This document shows, piece after piece, positions 1-8,904 of a stretch of DNA of 64,000 nt. This DNA is from Gammaproteobacteria bacterium HGW-Gammaproteobacteria-13. GTDB lineage: Bacteria > Pseudomonadota > Gammaproteobacteria > Pseudomonadales > Pseudomonadaceae. The translations under genes and the position numbers were made by a program. The notes beneath the pieces were generated by a model, which saw nothing but the letters and a program-made list of their open reading frames with translations, did no database searches and had not been told where the DNA came from. The stretch covers positions 62,001 through 126,000 of the forward strand of contig PGZH01000005.1 in the NCBI GenBank assembly GCA_002840155.1. Reading direction: 5' to 3'. Position 1 is the stretch's first letter. The number at the start of each line of letters is the position of its first letter.

Positions 1-425
1 TCCTCCCACTCATCCTCGGCCACGCTGTTCTCGCTAAGCATGCGCCCAGCCTGGGAAATCCGCTGTTTGTGCACCTGCTCCGGGTCGCCACAGACCAGGT
101 GATGCCAGAGCAGCAGGTCCTTGCCTTCGCTGACCAGGCGATAGGCGCAGGTCGGTGGTAGCCACTGGAATTGGTCGGCCTGGGCCGGGGTCAACTGGAT
201 GCAATCGGCAACGAATTTGCGCCGGTTGCTGTAGTCGGTGCAGCGGCAGGTCTGTAGATCCAGCAGTTTGCAGGCGATGCGCGTGTAATACACGCTGCCA
301 TCGTCCTCATCCTCAAGCTTTTGCAGGCAGCACAGGCCGCAGCCATCGCACAGCGATTCCCACTCGTCCTGATCCAGCTGTTCGAGGGTTTTACGTTTCC
401 AGAAGGGTTCGACTTTGGCGGCCAT
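1..425 (-). CDS. ycgN: YcgN/UPF0260 family cysteine-cluster protein (3' end outside window)
   Basis: About 141 N-terminal residues are visible and the frame is still open at the window edge, so the C-terminus is cut off. The start is the ATG giving [12 protein letters not shown]. The cysteine cluster CDGCGLCC near residue 30 is followed by further cysteines (IACKLL, TCRCTDY, ADCIQL, PTCAYR), the pattern of the UPF0260/YkgJ-like proteins, which probably bind a metal ion or cluster in the cytoplasm. The molecular role of the family is not established. It lies in the same strand series as the dehydrogenase, ycgL and rnd upstream. Confidence 0.9.
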   Translation of the reverse strand, partial: MAAKVEPFWKRKTLEQLDQDEWESLCDGCGLCCLQKLEDEDDGSVYYTRIACKLLDLQTCRCTDYSNRRKFVADCIQLTPAQADQFQWLPPTCAYRLVSEGKDLLLWHHLVCGDPEQVHKQRISQAGRMLSENSVAEDEWE

Positions 426-509
426 GGCGAGGGTACAGTGAGGGGCGAAAAGGCCGGCAGTCTAGCGGCTGGGGCAACAACGGCCAAGGGCGGCAAGCCG
501 AATGGTTAA

Positions 510-1466
510 TTAATAACCACGGGCAAAGTCCACCTGCCCGCGCAGTGCGTGACCGGCCTGCCAGCACGCCAGATTATCGACAAACAGCTGCACCAGCAGG
601 CGCGGATCAGTTGGCGCCGAGCTGTGCCCGGTGAGCAGCAGACGCGGCGCGTCCCAGAATGGGTGGCCGGCGGGCAGCGGCTCCTCACGGCAGACATCAA
701 TCACCGCGCCGGCCAGTTGCTCTTGTTGCAGCGCACTCACCAGCGCCTGATCGACCACTGCCACGCCGCGCCCGGCGTTGATAAACAGCGCGCTGGGCTT
801 ACAGGCGGCAAACAGCGCGGCGTCATAAATATCGCGGGTAGCCGGAGTATCCGGTAGCAGGTTGATCAGGTAATCAGCCTCGCCCACCAGGCGCGGCAGT
901 TCGTCGAGCCCCGCCACCTGACGGAACGGCGGCAGATTGCGCGGGCTGCTGGCGATACCCAGTAGCTCGATGCCGAACGGCGCCAGAAACTGCGCCACGC
1001 CCAGGCCGATATCACCGGTGCCGACGATCAGCGCCTTGCGCCCGGCCAGGCTACGCGGCAGGCGGTTGCCCCAACGCTGTTCGACCTGGGCAGCCAGTGC
1101 CGCAAACAATTGGCGCTCGTGGGCCAGCAGATGGCACAACACATACTCGGCCATCACCTGGCCAAAGATGCCCACGGCGCGGGTTAACGCGTAATCCGTT
1201 GGCAAGTCCTTGGTCAGCAGCGGCGTAATACCCGCCCAGGTCGATTGCAGCCACTGGGGTTTAACGCCTTGACGCAGCAGCGTCGCAAGCAGATCCGGCT
1301 GGCCCAGCCATAACGGGCAGCTCGCGGCGTATTCGGCTAACTCGGCCGGCCGATCACTGCCAAACAGCTCAAGCTCAGGTGCCTGCTGGCGCAGTAACTC
1401 GGCATACAGCGCGTGTTCGGCTTCGGCAATCAACACACGCACAGGGGCATTCGCAGTGGCGGGCAT
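510..1466 (-). CDS. D-2-hydroxyacid dehydrogenase (NAD(P)-dependent)
   Basis: A 318-residue protein of the D-isomer 2-hydroxyacid dehydrogenase family. The Rossmann glycine motif GTGDIG is near residues 150-155. The catalytic Arg is in NAGRGVAVVD, the Glu in CREEPLP and the His in TGHSSAP, in the family order. Such enzymes reduce 2-oxoacids (glyoxylate, hydroxypyruvate and similar) to D-2-hydroxyacids. The short N-terminal domain without regulatory extensions resembles glyoxylate/hydroxypyruvate reductase A-like members. Substrate cannot be read from sequence. It ends 84 bases before ycgN and starts 5 bases after the ycgL stop, so it probably belongs to the rnd-ycgL transcript. Confidence 0.88.
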   Translation of the reverse strand: MPATANAPVRVLIAEAEHALYAELLRQQAPELELFGSDRPAELAEYAASCPLWLGQPDLLATLLRQGVKPQWLQSTWAGITPLLTKDLPTDYALTRAVGIFGQVMAEYVLCHLLAHERQLFAALAAQVEQRWGNRLPRSLAGRKALIVGTGDIGLGVAQFLAPFGIELLGIASSPRNLPPFRQVAGLDELPRLVGEADYLINLLPDTPATRDIYDAALFAACKPSALFINAGRGVAVVDQALVSALQQEQLAGAVIDVCREEPLPAGHPFWDAPRLLLTGHSSAPTDPRLLVQLFVDNLACWQAGHALRGQVDFARGY

Positions 1467-1471
1467 GACGC

Positions 1472-1765
1472 TTACATCGGGTCGTTACGGCGCAGCAACT
1501 CATCCGGCAGATGCTCGATATATTCATCTTCCGGTGGCGGCATCTGCAGGTGGTAGCCCTGCTCGTCGAGGTTGGCCAACACCTTGTGGATGTCTTCGCG
1601 GGCCAGCACGCGCTCGGGTGTCAGCACCATCTCGAAGGCCAGGGCCGGCGGGCCGAAAGCCAACAGCAGGTTTTCCGGCACGCGCTTGAGGCCATCGCTG
1701 CGCAGCACGTAGAGGTACATCTCGTTCTTACGCGGGCTTTTGTAGATTGAGCAGATACGTTTCAC
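1472..1765 (-). CDS. ycgL: YcgL domain-containing protein
   Basis: A 97-residue protein starting at a GTG that yields [20 protein letters not shown], the characteristic YcgL N-terminus; the length also matches the family. The GTG overlaps the TGA stop of rnd as GTGA, so translation is probably coupled. The N-terminal part contains the compact YcgL alpha/beta fold. The C-terminal residues ([15 protein letters not shown]) are acidic and likely flexible. Biochemical function is unknown. The pairing with RNase D is conserved in pseudomonads from general knowledge and suggests an RNA-related role, which is inference. Confidence 0.88.
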   Translation of the reverse strand: MKRICSIYKSPRKNEMYLYVLRSDGLKRVPENLLLAFGPPALAFEMVLTPERVLAREDIHKVLANLDEQGYHLQMPPPEDEYIEHLPDELLRRNDPM

Positions 1766-2895
1766 GCGGACTCTCCGGTTGCAGCCAGGCAATCAAGCAG
1801 CGCCTGGCCCATCAATTCACGCCGCCAGCCGCGCAGCGACTCCGGCAGCTGGTAAGGCCCATTCGGGTAGCCGGTTTTCAGCAGGGCTTCGAGGGTTTTC
1901 TTGCGCAGCATCAGCTCCGGGGCGATATTCAGCCGCTCACCTTCGCGCTGGCCAATGGCGCGCAGCTTTTTCAGCAGTGACGCTGCTTCCAGCGGCAAGG
2001 GCTCTGGCAGGGCTTCAGGCCACTCTTCAGCCGGGGTGGCTGCGGCCTGCTTGATCAACTGCAGAATAAACTCGCCGTCCTGGCGTACGGTTTTCGGGTG
2101 CATGTCCTCGATCCGCGCCAGGGCCACCAGGTTGTCCGGCTGGGTGCGCGCCAGCGGCCATAGCGAATGCTCGCGGATAATCCGGTTGCGCGGCTGGTTG
2201 CGCTTGCGCGCCTGGCCTTCACGCCAGCTGCACAGCGCTTTCAGCACCGCCAACTGCTGCCGGTTGAGCTTCCAGGCCAGCTTGGCTTCGCGATAGGCCA
2301 GTTCTGGATCGACTTCGCGGCAGAGGTTACTGACCAGCTCGGCGCCATCCTCCAGCACCCAGGCGTATTTCTCGGCCGACAGCTGCGCCTTGAGCTGCGC
2401 ATACACCTCAGCCAGGTGCAGCACGTCTTCGGCCGCATAGCTGACCTGAGTGGCCGACAACGGCCGCTGCAGCCAGTCGGAGCGGGTCTCGCCCTTGGGC
2501 AGTTCGATATTCAGCACCGCCTGCACCAGGCGCGAATATCCCATGGAGAAACCGAGATTGAGATAACCGGCGGCCAGTTGGGTGTCGAACAGCGGCGTGG
2601 GCAGGCTGCCGGTCAGGCGCAGAAAGACTTCCAGGTCCTCGCTGCAGGCATGCAGCACCTTGACCACGGCCGAGTCCTGCAGCAGCTCGGTAAAGGGCGC
2701 CCAGTCGCTGATCAGCAGCGGATCGATCAGATACGCCCGCTCGCCCTCGCTGACCTGCAGTAGCCCGGCAATCGGGTAAAAGGTGTCGACCCGCATAAAC
2801 TCGGTATCCACCGCGACAAAGGCCAGCGTGCGCCAGGTTGCACAATGCTGCGCCAGGCTGGCGTTATCACCAATCCACTGAATATCAATCGCCAC
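1762..2895 (-). CDS. rnd: Ribonuclease D
   Basis: A 377-residue 3'-5' exoribonuclease of the DEDD superfamily that trims tRNA and other small RNA 3' ends. The exonuclease motifs are visible in order: DTEF near residue 30 (Exo I), [10 protein letters not shown] near 82 (Exo II) and YAAEDVLHL near 175 (Exo III, with the DEDDy tyrosine). The C-terminal half contains HRDC-like helices (about residues 210-290) and a second helical domain, as in RNase D. Length matches the family. It heads a minus-strand series with ycgL translationally coupled behind it. Confidence 0.95.
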   Translation of the reverse strand: MAIDIQWIGDNASLAQHCATWRTLAFVAVDTEFMRVDTFYPIAGLLQVSEGERAYLIDPLLISDWAPFTELLQDSAVVKVLHACSEDLEVFLRLTGSLPTPLFDTQLAAGYLNLGFSMGYSRLVQAVLNIELPKGETRSDWLQRPLSATQVSYAAEDVLHLAEVYAQLKAQLSAEKYAWVLEDGAELVSNLCREVDPELAYREAKLAWKLNRQQLAVLKALCSWREGQARKRNQPRNRIIREHSLWPLARTQPDNLVALARIEDMHPKTVRQDGEFILQLIKQAAATPAEEWPEALPEPLPLEAASLLKKLRAIGQREGERLNIAPELMLRKKTLEALLKTGYPNGPYQLPESLRGWRRELMGQALLDCLAATGESA

Positions 2896-3042
2896 GCGGC
2901 TCTCCCATCAAGAATGCCGCGCAGTATATATGCCCAGGCACTGTGCCGGGCATTTGCTGCCTTGGGCATCACAGATGCGAATGAACCCTGTAATCTGGCC
3001 GGCGCTTGCATCTGCTTACCTTCATCACAGGGAATAAAAACA

Positions 3043-4104
3043 ATGAAGAAACTGCTTGGCCTGCTTGTGGCCTTGATTGCTGCGGCGGCGATCTACCTCG
3101 TCGTCACACCCAGCCCAATTGATCCACTGGCCTGGGAAGCCCCGGCCATCCCGCCGATGACCGGCATACTCGAACCCAACGACACCTTGATGAAGGCCGA
3201 ACTGCTCGGCCGCGGCCAGGTGCATGGCCCGGAAGACACCGCCGTAGATGCCCAGGGTCAAGTGTACGCCGGCCTGCATGACGGCAAGATCGTGCGCATC
3301 AAGGCCGATGGCAGCGTGGAAACCTTCGCTGACACCCAAGGCCGCCCGCTGGGCATGGACTTTGACGCCGCCGGCAACCTGATCGTCGCCGACGCCTACA
3401 AAGGCTTGCTGAGCATCGACGCCCAGGGCCAGATCAAGGTACTGACCACCGAAGCCGAAGGCGTAGCCTTCAAATTCACCGACGATCTGGATATCGCCCG
3501 CGACGGCACCATCTACTTCAGCGATGCCAGCCAGCGCTTCGAACAGCCGGATTACCTGCTCGACCTGCTCGAAGCCCGCCCCCATGGCCGCCTGCTCAGC
3601 TACAACCCGGCAACTGGCGAAACCAAGGTACTGCTCAAGGACCTGTACTTCGCCAACGGCGTGGCGCTGTCGGCCAATGAAGACTTCGTGCTGGTCAACG
3701 AAACCTACCGCTACCGCATCACCCGTTACTGGCTGAGCGGCGACAAGGCTGGCACCCACGACATCTTTATCGACAACCTGCCGGGCCTGCCGGACAACCT
3801 GCAGGGCGACCGCAACGGCACCTTCTGGGTGGCTCTGCCGACCCCGCGCAAAGCCGACGCCGACATGCTGCACCGCTCGCCCTGGGCGAAATCGCAGCTG
3901 GCCAAACTGCCACGTGCCTTCTGGCCCAAGGCTGTGCCTTACGGCTTTGCCATCGCCCTCAATGAACAAGGCGAAATCACCCAGAGCCTGCACGACACCA
4001 GCGGCACCCACCTGCGTATGATCACCTCGGTCAAACCGGTGGGCGACTATCTGTACTTCGGCAGCCTGGATAATGATCGGATCGGTAAGTTGAAAATTCG
4101 CTAA
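3043..4104 (+). CDS. SMP-30/gluconolactonase or strictosidine-synthase-like beta-propeller protein
   Basis: A 353-residue protein whose N-terminus (MKKLLGLLVALIAAAAIYLV) is a signal peptide or membrane anchor. The start is chosen because the sequence AGGGA lies about 8 bases upstream of this ATG. The rest shows repeated beta-propeller blades (for example DTAVDAQGQVYAGLHDGKI, DGTIYFSDAS, GVALSANEDFVLVNETYRYRI), matching the strictosidine synthase/SMP-30 superfamily, whose members are calcium-dependent lactonases or esterases. It probably faces the periplasm. The substrate is unknown. Its TAA stop sits at the edge of the palindromic repeat that follows. Confidence 0.82.
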   Translation: MKKLLGLLVALIAAAAIYLVVTPSPIDPLAWEAPAIPPMTGILEPNDTLMKAELLGRGQVHGPEDTAVDAQGQVYAGLHDGKIVRIKADGSVETFADTQGRPLGMDFDAAGNLIVADAYKGLLSIDAQGQIKVLTTEAEGVAFKFTDDLDIARDGTIYFSDASQRFEQPDYLLDLLEARPHGRLLSYNPATGETKVLLKDLYFANGVALSANEDFVLVNETYRYRITRYWLSGDKAGTHDIFIDNLPGLPDNLQGDRNGTFWVALPTPRKADADMLHRSPWAKSQLAKLPRAFWPKAVPYGFAIALNEQGEITQSLHDTSGTHLRMITSVKPVGDYLYFGSLDNDRIGKLKIR

Positions 4105-4316
4105 GAACCTGCCTCGGATCTGCTGCGCGTCGGCCAAACTGCGTTGAAAACGGCCTCGGCAAGCCGCTTGCGGCTAACGCGCTTTAGCGCGGCCCGAAGG
4201 GCGAGCGAAGCGAGTAATGCTCATGTACAAAAGTACACTCGCGTGCGAGCCCAGTCCGCTTCCTCGGCCTTTTTCGCCTTGTTTTGCTCTAGCTCGCGAG
4301 ATCCGAAACAGGCTCT
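4104..4316. repeat. Long imperfect palindromic repeat, copy 1 (with 56-bp internal insertion)
   Basis: This 213-bp block has near-identical inverted ends: AGAACCTGCCTCGGATCT on the left and, as reverse complement, AGAGCCTGTTTCGGATCT on the right (15 of 18 identical). Its core (GATCTGCTGCGCGTCGG, GTTGAAAACGGCCTCGG, TCCGCTTCCTCGGCC) is shared with a second copy in opposite orientation inside the cobalamin riboswitch near 25.1 kb. Compared with that copy it carries an extra 56 bases (4160-4215). It has no coding capacity and looks like a non-autonomous, MITE-like element. The left end coincides with the stop codon of the preceding gene. Confidence 0.8.
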
Positions 4317-4329
4317 AAGCCGCCCATAC

Positions 4330-4368
4330 AAAAAAGCCCGCGCAACTGCTTAGCTGCGCGGGCTTTTT
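4330..4368. terminator. Bidirectional rho-independent terminator
   Basis: The stem GCCCGCGCA / TGCGCGGGC encloses a short loop and is flanked by an A-run on the left and a T-run on the right. It therefore works in both directions, as expected between the convergent SMP-30-like gene and the spermidine-synthase-like gene. Confidence 0.92.
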
Positions 4369-4384
4369 AATGTTCGCGATTTAC

Positions 4385-5068
4385 CTATTTGATCTTTTCC
4401 GCGATCCAGATGGTGTGCCGGGTGCCCTTGTTGCCATGGGCATAGACCTGCACTTCCTCGACCTTGAAGCCGGCCTTGCGCACCTTGTCGCTGAATACCC
4501 GGTCGGCGCTGGCCGACCACACCGCCAGCACGCCTTTGTTACGCAATGCCTGGTAGCAGCGCTGCAGGCCCTGGGCGGAATACAGCCAGCTATTGCGCTT
4601 CTGGGTCAGGCCTTCGGGGCCGTTGTCGACATCCAGCATGATCGCGTCATAACGCTGGTCGGCGCTCTTCAGGCGATTGGCGACATCGTCCTGAATTACC
4701 CGGGTGCGCGGATCGAGGATCGGATAACCGGCCTTGGCCCCCAACGGGCCGCGGTTCCATTCCACCACCCCAGGCACCAGCTCGGCCACTTCCACTTCGG
4801 CGGTCTTGCCCAGGTTCTGCAAGGCTGCGGCCAGGGTAAAGCCCATGCCCAGGCCACCGATCAGCACCCGCGAATCCGGCCGCCCAGCGACCTTCTTGCA
4901 GGGAATCGCCGCCAGCGCATCTTCAGAGCCATGCATGCGCGTGTTCATCAACTGACCGCCATCGCCGCCGGCAATCTTGATCACAAAATCCTCGCCGTAC
5001 TCGAACAGGCACAGCGCGCCCGAGCCATCGGGAATCGGGGCGGTATCGAGCAATACAAAACGCTTCAT
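4385..5068 (-). CDS. Spermidine synthase-like SAM-dependent protein
   Basis: A 227-residue protein starting MKRFVLLDTAPIPDGSG. The glycine-rich nucleotide motif IGGLGMGFTLAAAL (about residues 70-84), an acidic residue after it (VEVAELVPGVVEWNRG) and DAIMLDVDNGP are those of the spermine/spermidine synthase fold. It is shorter than true spermidine synthases (usually over 280 residues) and lacks their N-terminal beta-strand domain, so putrescine aminopropyltransferase activity is doubtful; it may be a methyltransferase-like relative. A longer reading would need a TTG start directly abutting the ribosome-binding site, which is less likely. Confidence 0.8.
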   Translation of the reverse strand: MKRFVLLDTAPIPDGSGALCLFEYGEDFVIKIAGGDGGQLMNTRMHGSEDALAAIPCKKVAGRPDSRVLIGGLGMGFTLAAALQNLGKTAEVEVAELVPGVVEWNRGPLGAKAGYPILDPRTRVIQDDVANRLKSADQRYDAIMLDVDNGPEGLTQKRNSWLYSAQGLQRCYQALRNKGVLAVWSASADRVFSDKVRKAGFKVEEVQVYAHGNKGTRHTIWIAEKIK

Positions 5069-5229
5069 GGCGTGCGGCAACCTGGGTCAGCTAAAACGGG
5101 GATGCAGCATGCCCATAAACCGGCAAAGATGCAGCGCCCAGCGGGCAGAAATCTTCCAGAACCAGGCTGCGACAGCTCAATAGCAGGGTTTATGATGCCG
5201 GCTGCCCCTTTGCCCACAGGATGACTGGC

Positions 5230-6084
5230 ATGCCCCTCGCCCAACTGATCAGCGCCGCCCAGCTGCAGCGCCGCCTTGATGAGCCCGACCTGCTGATTCT
5301 CGATTGCCGCTTTGCCCTGGATGATCTCGCCTACGGCCAGCGCAGCTACGCCGACGGGCATATCCCCGGCGCGCAGTTTGCCGATCTGGAGCGCGACCTC
5401 TCCGGGCCGATCCATAAAGGCATCACCGGTCGTCATCCCCTGCCGGAGCCTGCACAACTGCTGCAACGCCTGCGCGAGTGGGGCCTGAATAATCACAGCG
5501 AAGTGGTGCTGTACGACGACGGCCCGGGCGCCTTTGCTGCTCGTGCCTGGTGGCTGCTGGCCTGGCTGGGCAAACGTGAGGGCGTGTACCTGCTCGATGG
5601 CGGCCTCAAAGCCTGGCGCGAAGCCGGCGGCGCATTGACTCAGGACCTGCCCACACAGGCTTCTGGCACCTTCAGTGGCAACGCTGATGCCAGCCTGCTG
5701 GTCAGTGCCGCGCAGCTGCAGCAGCGCCTCGGTGATAGCCAACTGACCCTGCTGGATGCTCGAGGCTTGCCGCGTTTCAGGGGCGAAGTCGAACCGATCG
5801 ATCCAGTGGCCGGGCATATCCCTGGCGCGCAGTGCGCGGCGTTCACGGACAACCTCGACAGCGACGGCCACTTCCTCAGCCCAGAGCAGCTGCGCCAGCG
5901 CTTTGCCACGCAGCTTGGTGAGCGTCCGGCCAGCGAGCTGGTGGCCTATTGCGGCTCAGGCGTAACCGCCTGTCATAACCTGTTCGCCCTGTGCCTGGCC
6001 GGCTACCCGTTGGCGCCGCTGTATGCCGGTTCCTGGAGCGAATGGATCACTGACCCAACCCGCCCGGTGACCACTGGCGACTGA
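5230..6084 (+). CDS. sseA: 3-mercaptopyruvate/thiosulfate sulfurtransferase
   Basis: A 284-residue protein with two rhodanese domains. The N-terminal, inactive domain contains DCRFALDD and GHIPGAQFADLERDLSG. The C-terminal domain carries the catalytic loop YCGSGVTA near residue 240. The CGSGVT loop is typical of 3-mercaptopyruvate sulfurtransferases, whereas thiosulfate-preferring rhodaneses usually have CRKGVT. The enzyme moves sulfane sulfur to cyanide or other thiophilic acceptors in the cytoplasm. AGGA about 8 bases upstream supports this ATG over one 9 bases earlier. It is divergent from the preceding minus-strand gene. Confidence 0.92.
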   Translation: MPLAQLISAAQLQRRLDEPDLLILDCRFALDDLAYGQRSYADGHIPGAQFADLERDLSGPIHKGITGRHPLPEPAQLLQRLREWGLNNHSEVVLYDDGPGAFAARAWWLLAWLGKREGVYLLDGGLKAWREAGGALTQDLPTQASGTFSGNADASLLVSAAQLQQRLGDSQLTLLDARGLPRFRGEVEPIDPVAGHIPGAQCAAFTDNLDSDGHFLSPEQLRQRFATQLGERPASELVAYCGSGVTACHNLFALCLAGYPLAPLYAGSWSEWITDPTRPVTTGD

Positions 6085-6320
6085 TTTCAGTTCAGGAAGG
6101 CTGGCCGCGCGGCTAACGCCCATCAGCCTTGGTTAAGCACCAACTGGAATATAGGCAATAACCGAAAGCCGAAAACAATTTAAAAACAGCCCTTTACAGT
6201 GGAAAGGTCGCACTACACTTCAACATGAGCGGCTAACCCCGCTCCCGGTGGGGCCTTTATCAGAATAAGTCGAAGCTGCCAGCGCCCCGGCCCCATCGGT
6301 CACCTTTCGCCGAGGGCTAT

Positions 6321-6800
6321 ATGGGAATTGCCGCCTGCGAGTTAAGCCAGTACGTCATCCGCCCTACCCTGCTCTACCTGGGCCGCCACTCCACCGCCGC
6401 CGAAGCCTTGTTGCTCGGAGCCGCTGCCAGCCAATCAGGGCTCGGCTCAGCTCTCGATGACAAACATGGCCACGGCCTCTATCGCATCGCTGCACTGCGC
6501 CATCAGCAGCTCTGGGATCAGCACCTGGCGCTGGACCCGGATCTCGCCAGCCAAGTACGCGGCCTCGCCAGCCAGCATGCCTTCCTTGCAGCGCCGCACC
6601 TGGAACTGACCGTCAACCTGCGCTACGCCACGGCGATTGCCTGGATGCTGATCGAAGCCGAACACCGCGAACTGCCGGCCGCCGATGATCTGCTGGGCAT
6701 GGCGCAGGTCTGGCGCCGGGTGTTCAAACCGCACGGCCGCACCAAGGACTTTATCGCCGCCTGGCAACGCTGCATCGGCAGCCTCAGCCAAGTGGCCTGA
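6321..6800 (+). CDS. Phage-type lysozyme-like protein, probably domesticated and inactive
   Basis: A 159-residue cytoplasmic protein without a signal peptide. The layout (VIRPTLLYLGRHSTAAEALLLG, HGLYRIAALRHQQLWDQHL, LTVNLRYATAIAWMLI, and a C-terminal segment ending near FIAAWQRCIG) follows a phage protein family with a transglycosylase-like fold, which typically reads QESGL and GLYQIEPATHxDIW at the equivalent places. Here the expected catalytic Glu in QESGL is missing (ASQSGLG), so the enzyme activity may be lost. It stands alone upstream of the FadL-type porin. The family assignment is from memory and moderate. Confidence 0.55.
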   Translation: MGIAACELSQYVIRPTLLYLGRHSTAAEALLLGAAASQSGLGSALDDKHGHGLYRIAALRHQQLWDQHLALDPDLASQVRGLASQHAFLAAPHLELTVNLRYATAIAWMLIEAEHRELPAADDLLGMAQVWRRVFKPHGRTKDFIAAWQRCIGSLSQVA

Positions 6801-6965
6801 ACCCTTCGACAACGACCTACATTGTCCGACAAGATCCAAGCAGCTAGCAGAAAATAGCGTCACGTTAAAGGCATAAAACCGCTCTATCTCGGGAACTTCG
6901 CGGGCTTGGCACGGGTCAGGAAAAGTTGTTAGTTTCCGCCCCCCGTTAAAACCTAGGAGTCCTCC

Positions 6966-8216
6966 GTGACTAGAAGAGTCGTCAAGACCTGCCTGTCCCT
7001 TGCCCTTGCTTCTGCCGCCAGCCATGGCTTTGCCAGTGGTTTTGCCATCAACGAACAAAGCATCAGCAGCATGGGCACCGCCTTCGCCGGCCGCTCCTCC
7101 TCTGCCGATGACGCCAGCACCGTATTCGGCAACCCGGCCGGTATGGCGCGTATCAAGCGTGAACAAGTCAGCGGCGGCATTGCCCTGATCCACGCGAAAA
7201 CCGATATCGACAACGCCAGCGGCTCTGCCAGCGGCAGCAATGATGGCGACATGGTGCCGTTTATCGGCGCGCCCATGGGCTATTACGTCAAACCGCTGGA
7301 TGACAACTGGAGCTTCGGCCTGGGCCTGTACGTACCGTTCGGCCTGGTGACTGATTACGAGCGCAACTTCCAGGGCCGCTATCACGGCGACCGCAGCGAA
7401 GTACGGGTGATCACCCTGCAGCCAACCCTGAGCTATCGCTTCAACGAGCAACTGTCGATCGGTTTTGGCCCAACCATCAACCGCATCGACGGCGAGCTGA
7501 CTTCGGCCATCAACAACCCGATTCCTGGCGCGGGTGACGGCAAGGTCGAAATCAAGGGCGATGACACCGCACTGGGTTACAACCTCGGCGTGCTGTTTGA
7601 GATCACTCCGCAGACGCGTTTCGGCCTGACTTACCATTCCAAGGTGGACTACCGCCTGAAGGGTGACACCACAGTGTCCGGCCCGGGCTTCGTTATTGGT
7701 TCTTCTGCCGGCACCTACGACGCCTCGCTGGAGCTGACCACCCCGGAATCGGTGGATTTCTCGGTCACCCACGAGCTGAATGCCGACTGGACCATCTACG
7801 CCGGCAGCACCTGGACGCGCTGGAGCCGTCTGGAAGAAATCCGCGCAGACAACAAAGGCGTCGGTGGCTTGCTGGCAGGCAACCTCAGCAGCATCAGTGA
7901 GCCGCAGAATTGGCACGACACCTGGGCTCACGCCGTCGGTGCTGCCTACAAGCTGAACTCGCAGTGGACCCTACGTGCGGGCCTGGCCGTCGACCAGTCG
8001 CCAACCAATAACCTCGACCGTTCGCCACGCATCCCCACCGGCGACCGCACCATCCTCAGCCTGGGCACGGCCTGGAGTCCGAATGATGATGTGACCATCG
8101 ATCTGGCCTATTCCTACCTCATGGAAGACGACGCGCACATCGAGCGGAACGACTACCGCGCAACCTACAAAAACACTGCCCACGGCCTGGGCGCACAAGT
8201 GACATACCGCTTCTAA
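6966..8216 (+). CDS. fadL: OmpP1/FadL family outer membrane transporter
   Basis: A 416-residue outer-membrane beta-barrel starting at GTG with AGGAG 7 bases upstream. A signal peptide (to about residue 23, SHGFAS) precedes SGFAINEQSISSMGTAFAGRSS, the N-terminal hatch region characteristic of FadL proteins. Alternating strands continue to a terminal aromatic residue (GAQVTYRF), the usual outer-membrane insertion signal. FadL proteins take up long-chain fatty acids and other hydrophobic compounds. The nearby secreted lipase makes fatty acid uptake a coherent role, but this link is inferred. Confidence 0.92.
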   Translation: MTRRVVKTCLSLALASAASHGFASGFAINEQSISSMGTAFAGRSSSADDASTVFGNPAGMARIKREQVSGGIALIHAKTDIDNASGSASGSNDGDMVPFIGAPMGYYVKPLDDNWSFGLGLYVPFGLVTDYERNFQGRYHGDRSEVRVITLQPTLSYRFNEQLSIGFGPTINRIDGELTSAINNPIPGAGDGKVEIKGDDTALGYNLGVLFEITPQTRFGLTYHSKVDYRLKGDTTVSGPGFVIGSSAGTYDASLELTTPESVDFSVTHELNADWTIYAGSTWTRWSRLEEIRADNKGVGGLLAGNLSSISEPQNWHDTWAHAVGAAYKLNSQWTLRAGLAVDQSPTNNLDRSPRIPTGDRTILSLGTAWSPNDDVTIDLAYSYLMEDDAHIERNDYRATYKNTAHGLGAQVTYRF

Positions 8217-8265
8217 TTCAACCAGCGGTTTGGGTTAAACTCGCGCGGCGCTCACAAAAATAATA

Positions 8266-8904
8266 ATGCCGCCTGAGACAGCCCTTATGACTGCACTCTG
8301 CACTGCCCTGCCCGAACAGCTCAGCCTGTTACTGGTGGATGACCACCGGATCTTTCTCGACGGCCTCAGCCTGGCCCTCGCCCCGCTCTGCGCCGATCTG
8401 CAGATTCGCACCGCCGAATCCGCTGCAGCCGCCGAAGCCTGTCTGCAACACGCCAGCTTCGACCTGATTCTGCTCGACCTGCGCCTGCCTGATATGCCGG
8501 GCCTGGAGTTGCTGCAACGCTGGCAACAACAAGGCCGCATGACCCCAGTGGCGATCCTTAGCGCCAGCGATTCCAACCTGGACGCCCAAGCCGCGCTGGC
8601 CGCCGGCGCGCTGGGCTTTATCCCGAAAAGTGCTAATAGCGATGAACTGCGCCAGGCAGTAACCCGCGTACTGCTGGGTGAAACCCTGCCCGCACCGCAA
8701 ACTGGCGACAAACCGCAGCTCACCCCCCGGCAGATGGAAATCCTCCAGCTACTCGCCGAAGGCTTGCCAAACAAGTCCATCAGCCGTCGGCTGGGCGTCT
8801 CCGAGGACACGGTGAAAACCCATCTGAAATCACTGTTTCAGGAGTTTTCCGTACATACCCGTACGGCTTGCGTTAGTGCGGCGCGGCAGCGGGGCTGGCT
8901 CTGA
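8266..8904 (+). CDS. LuxR/NarL-type response regulator
   Basis: A 212-residue regulator. The receiver domain (about residues 20-135) has the acidic pair in LLVDDHRIFLDGL, the phosphoacceptor Asp in DLILLDLRLPDMPG and the Lys in GFIPKSA. The C-terminal LuxR helix-turn-helix (about 150-205) begins LTPRQMEILQLLAEG and includes SRRLGVSEDTVKTHLKSL. An alternative in-frame ATG 21 bases downstream is possible; neither start has a strong Shine-Dalgarno site. It converges on and overlaps the hybrid kinase gene by 32 bases, so the two are candidate partners. Confidence 0.9.
   Translation: MPPETALMTALCTALPEQLSLLLVDDHRIFLDGLSLALAPLCADLQIRTAESAAAAEACLQHASFDLILLDLRLPDMPGLELLQRWQQQGRMTPVAILSASDSNLDAQAALAAGALGFIPKSANSDELRQAVTRVLLGETLPAPQTGDKPQLTPRQMEILQLLAEGLPNKSISRRLGVSEDTVKTHLKSLFQEFSVHTRTACVSAARQRGWL

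Noticed and set aside
3025-4137. 370-codon minus-strand open frame
   Set aside because: It is the antisense shadow of the SMP-30-like gene, low-complexity in Val/Ala/Gly/Gln, with no domain or ribosome-binding site. High GC content makes long antisense frames common here.
6447-7931. 494-codon minus-strand open frame
   Set aside because: It is antisense to both the lysozyme-like gene and the FadL-type gene; the plus-strand genes have signal peptide, motifs and ribosome-binding sites, while this frame has none.
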